Positions 9,841 through 21,780 of a stretch of DNA of 64,000 bases are shown here, one piece after another (position 1 is the first letter of the stretch; each line of letters begins with the position of its first letter). The notes under the pieces are model-generated. The model saw only the letters and a list, made by a program, of their open reading frames with translations, did not search any database and was not told the DNA's origin. Position numbers and translations under genes: made by a program. Source of the DNA: Mactra quadrangularis. Lineage: Eukaryota; Mollusca; Bivalvia; Venerida; Mactridae. The stretch covers positions 37,164,011 through 37,228,010 of the forward strand of contig CM046297.1 in the NCBI GenBank assembly GCA_025267735.1, in the 5' to 3' direction.

Positions 9841-10011
9841 CAGATATTTTGGTCGAGCCTTTATCAATAAATTTTTTTTTCATGAACTCAAATTACATTT
9901 TTTAAAATGACACCATATTGTTTACTTGATTATTGTCTTGGCGTCAATGTTTAAAATGTAATTAGAGTTCATGAAAATAATTTATTGATAATAGCTTTGG
10001 CCAAAATATGG
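9841..10011. mobile_element. Foldback element F
   Basis: The left arm (AGATATTTTGGTCGAGCC, TTATCAATAAATTT, CATGAACTCAAATTACATTT) is mirrored by the right arm ending at about 10011, with arms of roughly 65 bp. The short ORF starting at 9714 runs through this arm and family A2, so it is an artefact. Confidence 0.7.
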
Positions 10012-10062
10012 ATGATGGAGTTTCTTTCCAAAGAGGTTTCTCTGCTCTGGATCGTTCATGAA

Positions 10063-10202
10063 GTTAATTTTCTTCAACTCAGAGCAAATATTTATTTACC
10101 TTGAAATTTTTGGTGAATTCTTCAGCTGACTGATTTTGATCGCATGATTTTGATCAAATTTCAAAGTAAATTAATATTCGCTCTGAGTTGAAGAAAATTA
10201 AC
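10063..10202. mobile_element. Foldback element E
   Basis: GTTAATTTTCTTCAACTCAG at the left and CTGAGTTGAAGAAAATTAAC at the right are an exact 20-bp inverted pair. The pairing continues less perfectly inward to a central TGATTTTGATC direct repeat. It is 140 bp with no ORF. Confidence 0.75.
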
Positions 10203-11439
10203 CCCATGGAGTTTCCTATTTTATAAATAGTACTTGTATATTTCCTTTGGAATTATATTTGACATAAATGATAATATAAATGAAGGGTTTGAGTACTCGG
10301 TGGGTTTTAGGCTGTGTTTGTTACAGTGTGTTTTTTGATAAAAAATTTATTGAATGAACAACAATTTGTCAAATTATATTATTTGATACATTATAGAATC
10401 TTGAGGCCAGTATCCTAATGGACTACGCTAAACGCTACCCAGTACCTACAGCTTAGTCCCCTGGTACCCTTCTTACACTTATAGAAATAAGAATGTGATA
10501 TCAAATTGAGGGGGACCATGTGCTAGCTAGCGATATGCTGAGGAAACTGGCCATTGATAAACTATGTGTACTAGAATGCATCAATTATAAAAGTATTTAA
10601 CTTGCTTTGTTTAATATTTGCACACTTAAAGATTGAGCTCATACTTTCATACACAAAAAGATAATGCATAAGATAGTTAGTTGTTTTAATTTTAACAGTT
10701 TATCAAATTAGGTTTATCAACAGATATAGATATTATACACTCAACTTCTTGGTTGTAACTTTTTTGATAAACTTAAATGCCTCCGTTGATAACAAAAAAA
10801 CTTGTTAATAATTTTATCCAAATATTTAATATTTGTTTAGTAATACATGTCGACATCTCAGTGCAACACTGGTCTACATTCATTTTTTATTTACATGAAG
10901 TTGGATTACTTTTGTGCTGACCTACGGTTGTATAATAGTTAATATATGTTAATCTCGACAAGGAAGGAGTTGCGATCTGTGCTGTGTAAGTCTTTATTTA
11001 TCACGGCAAAACTTCCTTATAAAAGTTAAGATTAAAGTGGCCGCCTTAATGATTAAGTTAGGTTTGACTCATGATTTAAACCCAGATTAATAGAAACAGA
11101 AGAAAAGGCGGCTTAAAACATTATAATATATGGACTAAATCTGGCCAAGTTTTGTTGCAGTCACATAAAAATACTGCTTCATTTAGTGTTGACAAGGGAA
11201 GTTACTCCGGCCTTCTAATATGTGATATTTTAGTCATACAGAGTTGTCCTTATATATAAAGATCTATTACTGTCAAATGGCTTGAAATTGTAATGCTGTG
11301 TATTAATATTTTTAATAAGAATTATGCAAACAAGGTACATTGACCATTGAAATAAAATGTCCCGAAATTAATTTTAGCCTTAAAACAGTAAGGTGCTTTT
11401 ATCATTAGATTCTGTCAAACAGCATTTCTTTCTAGCGGG
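10203..11439. other. No recognised gene
   Basis: AT-rich sequence. Around 10965-11230 it becomes somewhat GC-richer (AAGTGGCCGCCTTAATG), but there is no splice-consistent exon and no inverted-repeat element I can support. Confidence 0.4.
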
Positions 11440-11626
11440 ATTTTCAACTAAAAAATTTGGCTAATAGTTTGGCGAAACACGGGTAGGTGGGTATCTTTGT
11501 GATCGGTCGGTTGGGTGGGCATCCGGTGTGGTTAACAATTGCGTTAAAGTTTTTAATTTAGCATATATCTCTGCCATTTATTGTCAGATCTTTATGAAAC
11601 TTCATACAATGATGACATACCATGTG
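11440..11626 (+). repeat. Dispersed repeat family M, copy 2
   Basis: Matches 7285-7450 over the segments GGCTAATAGTTTGGCGAAAC, GGTTAACAATTGCGTTAAAG and CTGCCATTTATTGTCAGATC. The alignment stops near ACATACCATG. The G-rich middle is longer here (GATCGGTCGGTTGGGTGGGC). Confidence 0.65.
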
Positions 11627-12316
11627 ATCAACAGAATAAGACAGTAACCTTAACTCTACCTGGCTATATTATGGATTGTTTCTCTTTGTAATTTTTGTGT
11701 TAAAGTTTTTTTAAATCCAGCTTTAATGTGGTTTTCACATTACATTTCTTGTTCTAGTTATTAAAGTGTTGTCACTTAGATTTTCTGGGCAACCAAAATG
11801 TGAACTTAAGAGATACAGGTGGCAACCTTATGTAAAAATACACATGTATTTCTCGGTCCAGACTGTACCTGTCAACTGTCACATTTGTTTCCGCAGATTA
11901 CCACAGACGATGGTGTTATTTTTGTCATGTAATTCACCTATTGTACATAACCACACATTATTAATTTTAAATGTACTGTAATGTTGTTTTAAAATTTAAA
12001 ATTCAGTAGACCGAATCATGAATCACTTTCGCTTAATTTTAATGCGTTCGAATACACAGAAAGGATCTAAAATTTACATTTGGCCGCTAAAAACCTTGCT
12101 CAAGTGTAAAATAAATTGTTTAATCATTTTAAAATTTTGATGAGCAACTACTTGAGTATTTCCGAATAACCAAGCAAATAAATACCAGTGTTATGTTAAA
12201 ATATAATAATTATGTACTTTTAAGTTTTATACATTAAATAATTGAGTTCTTTCTAGTTTAAATGTATTTTATTGACAATTTTCACAAAATATGTTTCCCT
12301 GAAAAAGGTCAGATAT

Positions 12317-12567
12317 CTGTGGCTCTTTTCTCAAAAATTCTTACGAAAAAAATCTTTGTAAGTCAAAAGCAAGAAACATCGATCAATAATACACTCATTT
12401 TTTGGCTCATCAATTCTAAATAATATAGAATTATGTAGCATTGTGTATACCTTTTGAATATCATAATCATAGTTATGCTTATTATCAGTCTGACTTTGAA
12501 GTGCTTATGATATGAAACTGACTTACAAAGATTTTTTTCATAAGAATTTTTGTGAAAAGCACCACTG
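12317..12567. mobile_element. MITE family A, copy 3
   Basis: The left end (CTGTGGCTCTTTTCTC) has drifted; the right end (GTGAAAAGCACCACTG) is intact. The interior shares AATTCTAAATAATATAG and GTATACCTTTTGAATATCAT with copy 1. The long minus-strand ORF over 12363-12821 is made from this element and the neighbouring SINE and is not a gene. Confidence 0.8.
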
Positions 12568-12614
12568 GACTCAAGCTTTGAACTTAGTACCTTGTGGAAA
12601 CAACTACTGCCTTT

Positions 12615-12752
12615 CTTGATATAAAGGTAGGCGGAGAAAATGACCGTAGAAAATATTTCATGACCAAACTCCATGAAGGTCCTGCCTGGGTAGTGATTCC
12701 ACAATCTCCGAAGCAGACACGCTATCGACTGAGCCAACAAGGTGGTCCTTAA
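12615..12752 (-). mobile_element. SINE family S2, 5' fragment, minus strand
   Basis: On the minus strand, a tRNA-like head (GTTGGCTCAGTCGATAGCGT) is followed by the S2 body motif 'GTTTGGTCATGAAATATTTT' and by CTACGGTCATTTTCTCC, then breaks off. The head differs more from other S2 copies than the body does. Confidence 0.65.
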
Positions 12753-13049
12753 ATAGCCGAACAAAGCCAAGAAATTACTTTTTGAGACAGATAGATTCTT
12801 AGTACAGTTGTTAAAATACAAAATTTAAATTAACTCAATAATATATTAAGTGAAATCTTGTCAGTTTAGTTCTGAATACAAAATGTACTATCACTAACTC
12901 ACTGATCTCCCTTTATTAAACAGGTCCCTTTAATTGTACCTTGACAGAATATGTTCGCATGTATATATCAAGAGCTTTCTAGAACTGGCTTGGAAGCTTG
13001 GCCTTAATTTTTCAAGAATTATGTAGGTCAGGATATTTCTATATACATT

Positions 13050-13289
13050 AACCTGTTCAATAACCCTAAAGATTCCATAACGATACATTCGGAACTCCTC
13101 GGCCATTTGCTGCGAATAATCTAAACTAATAAACAAATATATGATTGTTAAGGCAATGAGTGATGTTTCAATGTTTACAGACTAAAAACGAAACATCACT
13201 TGTTGCCTAAGTCTGAGATTATTCGCAGCGAATGGCCGAGGAGTTCCGAATGTATCGTTACGGAACGTTTAGGGTAATTGAACAGGCTA
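13050..13289. mobile_element. Long foldback element D
   Basis: The left arm runs ACCTGTTCAATAACCCTAAA to CCATTTGCTGCGAATAATCT. The right arm is its reverse complement ending AGGGTAATTGAACAGGCT. Extra pairing in the interior (GAAACATCACTTGTTGCC) makes about 240 bp of near-continuous palindrome. The extreme ends match family C, so C and D are probably related. The minus-strand ORF at 12930-13136 is an artefact of the arm. Confidence 0.8.
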
Positions 13290-14194
13290 CAGGTTACTGA
13301 GGACAGACTGTATTTATCTTGTCTGACATCTGAATACAGGTTTGACTGTATTAAACTTTCATAAGCTATAAAATTCAGAGAAAACTAGATAGTGTGGTTA
13401 TGTGTTTGTGGTTTATATTAAAATCATTAATTTCCCTATTGTTTTTAATATAACTATGAGGCCATTTTTATAACATGGTCATGCCACATAAATAAGACAG
13501 AGCTTTAATCAGGGTCGGAACTATTATTTTTTTAGGGGGATTAATCCTTAAATTCTCTCAGAGGGGCTACTGTCCCCCTCTCCCTTATACTTAAGTAAGA
13601 ATCCTATTTCAATTTTGGTTTTTTTTATGATTTCGAATTTTCTCCCTAAATCAATGGTTGAAGAAATCTCTACTTGATTACAGACAAATTTCGTTAAACA
13701 AATGTTTAAAATTAAAATTAAAGAAAATTGAAAATTAATTTCATAAAAGATTACTGTTACTGAATATTTAATGGGAATAGCACTTTTGAGTTCTTGTTTT
13801 TTTTATATTTATTTATTGTTTATTTCATGAAGTGTATGCCTCATTTAATAATTTATTCAAATATTACGAAATAAATATCACGTTTTGGATTATGTTCAAT
13901 AGGTTATGATTCACTGTTTTAGTGTTAAAAAGTAAAGCGTAGATTTTATTCTAATAAATTATTTAATGATATAAGAAAACAGCTCCTGTTTAATCTAACA
14001 GTCTGAATCACTCGTTGAGAAATGATTCCAAATTGTAGATTATACCTCGTTTTATATCTGTCTAAAAATAGGTCACTGAGTAATTTGCATACGAAATTGA
14101 CCAAATATAGATAATTGGGTGCGCTTACAACATACACCGTATACTAATCCGAGCTAAGGTTTAAACCTCTCGGTGTTAAACGGATTTTTTAGCT

Positions 14195-14216
14195 GGGGGC
14201 GTCACGTGCGGGTGGT
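14195..14216 (+). promoter_or_regulatory. Possible GC/CACCC-type and CACGTG cluster upstream of KLF6/7
   Basis: The sequence GGGGGCGTCACGTGCGGGTGG contains a G-rich box, a palindromic E-box (CACGTG at 14203-14208) and a CACCC-type site. It lies about 1.07 kb before the start codon in otherwise AT-rich DNA. A regulatory role is inference. Confidence 0.3.
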
Positions 14217-14820
14217 TGATGCACAAAAACCCCACAGAATATTAAATCTTACGTTTGGACAGATTAGATTAAACTGAAATCGTTAAAACTTGTATAATCG
14301 ATGTACGTATTGCTTCACAAAAAATGATCTCTTCATTAAACAGTTTTCTAGATCCCTAATATCCCTATTCGATCCTACCGTTAAGTTCTCTATTTTGGAT
14401 CCAAGCAACAATTGCCATCGATGTTATTGTCCCTAATTATTCAATTCCCCCCCCTATTGTTTACATTTTTACATTTCATTAAAGGTTGAATTATGAATAA
14501 CTAAAGTTTACTGTGTTATGTAATAAAAAATAATAATTATAATTGTAATATATATATACGGTAATAAACAATGAATAATAAACATAATAATATATTGGAA
14601 TAATAAAAGATATCATATGATGATATAATGCTGATGATGATGAAAATGATGATGATAATATTATATAATAATAACAAATTTAAATATACAAAGATACGCA
14701 GTATGACTGAAAAAAGTCTGATTGTCGCAGTCACATAACTTAATTTTACTAAATTGCACGGAAATAAATATTTATTTTACATTATATATGTGTAAATAAT
14801 AAAGTAACCTCTGGTTTAAA

Positions 14821-14832
14821 CCCCCCCCCCCC
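14821..14832 (+). repeat. C12 homopolymer
   Basis: Twelve C residues follow 'CTGGTTTAAA'. A TGA-rich microsatellite is also visible at about 14628-14660. Together these mark a low-complexity zone upstream of the KLF6/7 exon. Confidence 0.8.
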
Positions 14833-14957
14833 TCCGAAAAATATATATATAATATCGTATCATATCCTATGCAATATGAAAATCTACGCTGTTGTAAGCT
14901 CACCCAAATGTCAAACTGAATATCGATTGAACCGTAGATGAATGTAAAACGACAGAC

Positions 14958-15017
14958 GATTGGTTAAAATAAATTCTTTGCATACCATAATAATGTAAGA
15001 CGCTTTTTGATTGGTTT
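14958..15017 (-). promoter_or_regulatory. Two inverted CCAAT boxes upstream of KLF6/7
   Basis: GATTGGTT at 14958 and TGATTGGTTT at 15008 are two reverse-strand CCAAT motifs 50 bp apart, 260-315 bp before the ATG. Paired NF-Y-type sites are common in animal promoters. No TATA box was evident and the transcription start is not determined. Confidence 0.35.
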
Positions 15018-15272
15018 AAATTTACTGCTAAACTACACGATACTTACATTTTTGACATGTACAATTTACATTGTGATTCACGAAGACAGGAGAATGATTT
15101 CATGCTTTTCTAAACGGAGCTATTTTTTGTTACGCATGGTGAATTTGATGTAAGTGACAAACTTACAAGTTGTGTAGCATTCTGTTGAAAAATTACGGTG
15201 TGCTAAGCATCGTTTATTGGATTGAAATAGTTCGAATGTGTAGACTCGTTCAGTGAATAAGAGTTAATAAAT

Positions 15273-15374
15273 ATGGATATTTTACCGAGCGGTAATATTT
15301 TTCGTGAGTTACAAGTGGTTCACGACACTGGCTACTTCTCAGCTCAAGCCTCACTGGAAGACAGATGGCAACAG
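15273..15374 (+). CDS. KLF6/7: First coding exon of a KLF6/KLF7 (luna)-type transcription factor
   Basis: The 34-codon exon starts [14 protein letters not shown] and continues [16 protein letters not shown] then RWQQ. From memory, vertebrate KLF6 and KLF7 begin MDVL, carry IFQELQ, then VH(E/D)TGYFSA, SLEE and WQQ, so the match runs the full length of the exon. The exon ends in CAG followed by GTTTGT, phase 0, immediately after WQQ, where vertebrate KLF6 and KLF7 also have their first intron. An in-frame TAA at 15258-15260 upstream supports this ATG. KLF6/7 proteins are nuclear Cys2His2 factors binding GC/CACCC boxes; this exon is the N-terminal part of the activation region. The three zinc fingers are not in the window. 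An overlapping out-of-frame ORF (15304-15537) runs into the intron and is a shadow. Confidence 0.88.
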
Positions 15375-15839
15375 GTTTGTTTATATTTCAACTTTATTTG
15401 TTATGTTTTTTAACATTTTTATCGACTATGCCAAATGTGACGACAACGATGTAAATAAATGCTTCGTCAGTGTTTTAGACAAAATGCACTGTTTTAAGCG
15501 TCGACTGCATTTACTGTGTCAACCGGCTTTATATTAATTTAGATTCAAATGGCTACATTAATTAATAATAAAAATTGATATATAAGAATGATAATTAATG
15601 TTCATGCATTGGCATAATCAAAATTAAAATTTTAATGACTGGGTCCAACTATTAAATCAATTCATACTTAAGTCTTTACTTCTAGAAAATATACATGCAT
15701 ATAGTTCATGCATTATTTTAAGCTGACATCATGCGTCATACATGTATGTGTTTCACTTCATACTCATCAACTAAGCTGTCAAGACATTTCCTTGACAAAC
15801 ATCCTGGTTTAAGTGTTTTTATTACTAATTCTAGTTCAA

Positions 15840-16225
15840 ACTGACCAATGGACCCAAATATGTTGAAATGAACCTAATCTTTTGAAATAAACACCAGTTT
15901 GTGAAATTAACCTAAATATGTCCCAAATAACCCAATTTGCAAAAATGAACTGAAGTCAATGAGTATAATTTAACCCAATCAGCAAATAAACCCAACCTAG
16001 TGAAAGCAACCTAATTTTGTTAAAATAAACCCAAATATGTCCAAACTGACCCAAATTTACGAAATTAACTCAAAATGTGTAGATACTAAACTATTTGTCG
16101 ATAAACGAAGAAACTTTATTATTATAAATGAATCCAAATCTGTCTAAAATAACCAAAATCTACTTAAATCAACCAAAACCACTTTGTGGAAATGAACCTA
16201 ATCTCTTGAAATAAACACCAATATG
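15840..16225 (+). repeat. Degenerate minisatellite
   Basis: Repeated variants of 'GAAATGAACCTAATCT' and 'AAATAAACCCAAATATGTCC' recur every 20-30 bp. The first and last units are close (AACCTAATCTTTTGAAATAAACACC near 15870 and again near 16197). It lies in the KLF6/7 first intron. Confidence 0.6.
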
Positions 16226-16851
16226 ATATACTGCAAGAAATCAATTGTATGGGTGTCTATAGCAACACGCTGTTGCTGTGTTTCATTTTCCAAGCAACAC
16301 CAAGGTTAAATAGAGCCATCATAGGAAAATCACAGCTTTTCTATAAAAGTAACAACGTAGCATTTATTAATGAATGCATTTCATTGTGTTACAAAATAAT
16401 GTATTGTTCTCAAGTGTTGATAGATTTCTATTGTTGCTAGAATGCTTTTTGTTATTTGTTGTTGCTGAACACTGTCATTATGAAACATTTATCTACGGTT
16501 AAACCACGACGTGATGGTCAATTTGTACTCTTTAGTGGTTGTATTTCTCTAATAAAAAAGGGGCCTCTAATACAACCTTTCCACATACTGATTTTTTTTA
16601 ATTCATGCTCCTTTGCAAGTCCAAACTTAATCTTGGATTATCTTTTCCAGAAATGTACTAAATCAATTATTAAGTTACTTTTTATAGGGTTTTAAATCTC
16701 CTATGAAGTAGGGGCTGTTTGTAGACTCCTTTTTGAAGTCTTATCATTCCCTTAAAATAGAAAGGTCCATGGCCCATTCACTTAATATAAAGTAAGCCCT
16801 GCTTCTCAGCCTACCACAGTATCAGGTTATCCAGCTTTCTGCCACTATCTC

Positions 16852-16923
16852 GTGAGTTTAGCGCAAAACGGTCGTAACTCACTCTTTTCTTATGTTGAGT
16901 AATGACCCTTTTGCGCTAAACCC
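16852..16923. mobile_element. Mini-hairpin repeat family G, copy 1
   Basis: GTGAGTTTAGCGCAAAACGG pairs with the right arm CCTTTTGCGCTAAACCC. The inner TAACTCACTCTTTTCTTATG is shared with copy 2 (40378-40450). A third copy is at 25028-25099. About 72 bp each. Confidence 0.7.
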
Positions 16924-18168
16924 GCCGTCTGAGGAATGTAGTTAGTACTGGTTGGTACTGTCGCGTGATCTAAGACCCTCTAGGGATGGCCAGTAGAACA
17001 ACTGACCATATGGATATGACTCAACATTTTGTTAAGTAGCGTAAGACAGTATAGCACTCTTTTTATATTGAATGTTCAAAAACGCTTCAAAATCATATGC
17101 ATCATTAGGAAACAATTGAATGAAAATGAAAATGGTTGAGGATGATAAAATATAAAATAATAAAATGAATGTATTTTTCCAGACGATAAATGTTACACAT
17201 ATTTGTTTTGTTTTGTCTGGGAAAAAATAGACAAAATTAATAACATATTATAAAACATTTAAAACTTAACTCATTCTAAGCCAAATAAAAAACAGGTGGT
17301 ACAAATATACACATACACAAACATAGACCAATTGAAACATGGTGAATTTCTGTGTATTTATAATATCTTAATCAAACAGAAATAACTCAATCGCTCTGTA
17401 TGACTTCTCTTTATGTAATAAGTGACAGGGACCTTTATTAAAATAAGGTTTGTTTTCTGTCCCCTTTTGAATCCTTTGAAAAACTACCATCTAAAAATAT
17501 TTTCCGGGCATGACAGCGAAATCTTTTTTATATGGAAATATGCTCATGTGAATTTAATAGGATACCAAGAATTTTCTTGAACAGAAAAAAAGAAAATGCC
17601 TTGCTCCCTAGTCCTACTCAGAAAATCAAAAAGGGGTCAGTAGTCCATAATCAAAGATTTTTAAAGTTTGGCCCAAGACATTCTACTCTTTACAGTGACT
17701 TTATGATATTTTTCCGACATGGTATGCGTACATTGAAATGTCAAATCGAAATCCTGCTATTCAATGACAGGTATTAAAATTTTGCTACAAAATGAATTGA
17801 ATAAATTGCTGACGGATTAGTAATAAATTTTGTTTCCTTAATATTCGATAGTTTTATTATGAAGCTATTAACCCAGTCTGTCCAAATACTTGTTTGGTCA
17901 TGAATAGTCTGGTATAATTGAACTTTAAAACGACTCCTTGAGCGGGCTTTAAAGGTGTTTCATAATCTTAGATAGCATATGTTATTGATCTGTGATATTT
18001 ACAGATTTTTTCTCATTTTCTGATATTTGGACACAAGGTCAGTTAGTTACCATGGTCAAATATGACCCTGGGGACCAAATTTGCAAGGGCCAAAATCGGG
18101 TATTATAAGAATTTCATGAGTCAAAACCCTGGGGCTTGGGTCAAATGAGAGTACTGGGTGGAAGCAAG
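16924..18168. other. Intronic sequence without recognised feature
   Basis: AT-rich. The short ORF at 17532 shows no splice sites or family resemblance. No element with clear ends was seen. Confidence 0.4.
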
Positions 18169-18454
18169 CAGATCATGAATTTCAGGATTCCAAAAATTTC
18201 AGGGGGTCCGGCCCCCTTTAGAATTTGGAAAATGTGCCTGTCCATTAGTGTATGTCTTGCGTGTAAGTAATTTTTAAGTAGTATGAAGCAATTTTTCTCG
18301 GTGCTTAACATATATTAATGGTTATGTAGTTTTTATTATCAATATGTTGCATTTTTTCTGCAAAATGTGTATAATGTGGTTGTGGTTCGAGGTTCGGACC
18401 CCCCCTAGAAAAGTTTGGACCCCCCCCTAGAAAAAAATCCTGGATCTGCCCCTG
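18169..18454 (+). mobile_element. hAT-like non-autonomous element L, copy 1
   Basis: The right end is AAAAAATCCTGGATCTGCCC then CTG, the inverse of the common hAT-type end CAGGGGCAGATCCAG. The interior shares GTTATGTAGTTTTTATTATC with copy 2 and, inverted, TTAAGCACCAAGAAAATTGC with copy 3. The left end (near GCAGATCATGAATTTC) is decayed. Confidence 0.6.
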
Positions 18455-18899
18455 TTTCCATTTTCTCACAGATTTATGAGCTCAAAGTATTGTATAGAAA
18501 GTCAATATATCCAGTATGTACTTTAGAAAAAACTGATTTCCTTCAGTCTGTTATAAACATGGGAGAAAACATCTGTCTTCATTCACTGCATACCTCACTA
18601 TATATCTCTTTATAAAAATATTTACTATACAATCTACAGTAACACCTCTCTACTACAGTCAGTAGCTGAACTTTAAAATTCTGTATAAATTGTTGGAGAG
18701 AGGTCAGGTGACTTTAGTAGAGATGGTGGTTTTCAAAAATAAGGCTCTCGGTTGAAAGGTTTCAGGTCTGGTTATGAAGTTTGATTTTTTTAGGATTTGA
18801 GAAAGGGGGTTGCACTTGTATACAAGCTGAGAAAATATTTAAACTCAGGAATTCTTCATTTTGAGAATTTCAACTTTCAACCATTACTACCTTTTGTTG

Positions 18900-19180
18900 G
18901 GAAGGATAGAATTTGAGGTGACTGTTTTTCGGAGATGGTTTATGGGTAGAAATAAAATATGTTAGGAGGTGACTGTTGTTGAGAGAAGGTCTATGTTGGG
19001 GGATGGCTGTGACTGAGAGGTGGATATTTGGGGATGTGGGTTTTGTATGAAAGTGGCTATTGTTAAAAGGTGACTGTTGTTGAGAGTTGACTAATGCTAA
19101 GAGGTGACTGTTGTCTAGTGGTAGCTATTGTAAAAGATGGCTGTTGTTGAGAGATGTTCTTTGTTTAGAGGTAATATCAT
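18900..19180 (+). repeat. Degenerate minisatellite (GAGGTGACTGTTGTT)
   Basis: Variants of 'GAGGTGACTGTTGTTGAGAG' recur roughly every 20-60 bp (for example near 18967, 19070 and 19099). Heavily diverged. Confidence 0.55.
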
Positions 19181-21780
19181 TAAGAAAGAGATGAAAGTCA
19201 GAAGTGATCATTGGAGGAGGTTCCACTGTTAACTGATTTATTTATAACTCTCAAGGCCTCAAGCTCGGAGTTTCTCTTACTTACTCTATATTTATCTATA
19301 CCTTGAATCCTACTGCCAGACTTCACACTCTCTGTAAATATTTAGATTAAAATTTGTTCTAGCTATTATTTCTACATCAGAGAGTTATGGTATCACTTAT
19401 GTTGTGTATTTAAGCTAGAGGGGGCCACTTGGCAGACCCTTAGGGGCCACAGTATCATGGAGAATCAATTTAAGTGTACTTTGGTTACAGATGAGCTTTT
19501 AATTCCACTTCTGTCTCAATTGGCCCCTAGCACTTCATTGATTAGAAATGTATTGACCTTTAAAGACTGCTCCTATTTTAAAGTGTTACGATAAGAACTA
19601 ATTTACATATTTTCTAAAAATGGATTATAGAAAATCTACGTTTTGTTATAATAATAAAATGACTCAGAAATTTTATCAAAATTTACAGAAATATTTGAAA
19701 TTACATTCGTAAGTAAATAACAAGTGTACGTTATCTGAATCAAAGATCAAATCAGTTGATAATTATTAAGACATTTAAACAAGTAAAACATATAAAACCC
19801 GCCATCTAACCATCTAAATACCTTATAGCTTAGTTAGGCCAAATGGAGAAAAAATTTTGGTTGTCGTCCCCAACCATGTTTTACATTTCAGAACAGGTCA
19901 GTTAGTTTTATTTTTCGATTTGGATCAAATTTGGCTGGCAGAATTTAAATATAAATCATAAATGTCTAGCAATATTAACTTGTGTGTCTTTATAAAAATT
20001 AATTTCGACTGGGATGTAATTCATACATTGTCATTTGCATCTTTTTAGAATTGGAGAGCATTTTCAGTAATTAGGGATTTTTAGGGGTTCAGCAGTATAT
20101 GGCAATTCAACATAATTTTCATGGCCTAATATCAAAATTTTACATAGCCTGGAGATATTTTCAAACATAAACATTCGTCAGGTTGTTTCATTATTATCGT
20201 AATTGACACATGTGGCCAGGGGCAGTAACTCTGTAATGTACCATAAATCGTACATCGGTAATCAGTTCATGTCATCTATGTAGTAAAAGGGGTATGATTT
20301 GGATAGTGACATGGTTAATGACACCATTTTGACAGCCATTGGTGAAAATTTTAGATCAATAAATTAACGTTTGAGACATTTTTGTGGTGAAAATTATTTA
20401 ATAAGGATAAAGGTTGGACCTTTATAATTTAAGGGTCCAAAATTTCAAAAACTTGGGGGAATCAAATTAAATAACATGAAATTTGTATGCTTTTATGATG
20501 TTTTTGGACATTTTTTTAGTTTTGAAGGGACAAAATAAGGGGCTAGTAGCGACCAATACAGTAATGGTCTTTCTGGTAATGAAATCATTGAAACGGTCAT
20601 TTTGGTAATTGAACCAGTCTCTCGGCATCAATTCTGCTATTTTGGGTATTTTAGTCAATACACCCTTGACCAGACTAAGAATACCAAGTCCCTGCATAGG
20701 CAATATAATTGTTCCAAATGGGGTGGTAAGAAAAGGGGCTCATCTTGAAATTTCCATTAACAAAATGGGACTAAGGTGAAATATTTTTGCTTGTGGACAT
20801 CAGCCATACTAAGCCAAGCTGCTAAGGTACAGTTCTTGCTTTGATTACAGATTCATTCTCGGTCAAACAGTCAGTGGGCTATGAATAGTAAACTGCAAAG
20901 TACAAATTCTAGATGGAATAAAAACCACACCAATCTACCATATGTCTGGTTTTATATACTATAAGTAAACTTGACATTCCTAGAGAAATAAATCAACCAG
21001 CTGGGAGAGAGAACTCTTAATTATCTTAGTGGCAGGAACTAAACACCTGGACTTAATTCTAGACTGGTTTTAGTGTTTTCTGTCTTGTGGCCTAATTACC
21101 AAACAGACCAATTTTGATGCTCAAGTACCAGACCGACCAAAATCATTGACCTAATACTGGAATGTCCAAAACTAATACCATAAATATCAGACTGACCATT
21201 TCATTTTGACCTCTATCCCAAAATAACTAGTATTAATCCATTAAATGAAACAGACCAAGGGAGACACTGGTCCAACATAAAAATGTCATCAAGTTTTTCA
21301 AAGCTTTTGCCAGTCATACTAAAATTGAGTTATTCTTTATACAATTTAAGCAATAATTCAGGCCTAGCAACAAATATATACAACTCAGCATTGAAACAAA
21401 CTTTCATATTTTATTCATGAGCTAATTTTATTCATAAAAGCTACATGTACTGTTTATTAACATGTTAATTTGTGAACTTTTTGTGGAATAATTTACACAA
21501 GTTTCTGTTTCATATTTCATGTGAAGAAAAAAATCTTAAGTTTTATTATAAAAGCTTCCATTTATACATTTGTTTGAATTTATTTACAAATGTAATATTT
21601 TTGTATAATTATGTATTCTTCCTTGTAACCCACTTGTACAAAGTCTAGTACTAGTAAAATCATTTATTTCTTCTGTTTCCTTGATGTTTAGTCCGATAAA
21701 TTATGTAAAATAGTAAAAGACCAATTTATCTACAAACCAACTCTATGAAAAATTTTGGATTAATGCTTTCTGTGCCTCAG
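19181..21780. other. Intronic sequence without recognised feature
   Basis: No exon, SINE head or complete inverted-repeat element seen. Minus-strand ORF 20467-20703 has no recognisable domain and no splice support. Confidence 0.4.

Noticed and set aside
12363..12821. 152-residue minus-strand ORF, one of the longest in the window
   Set aside because: It runs through MITE A3 and the adjacent S2 SINE fragment; no independent coding signal.
15304..15537. 77-residue ORF overlapping the KLF6/7 exon
   Set aside because: Out of frame with the conserved KLF6/7 N-terminus and reads through the donor into AT-rich intron.
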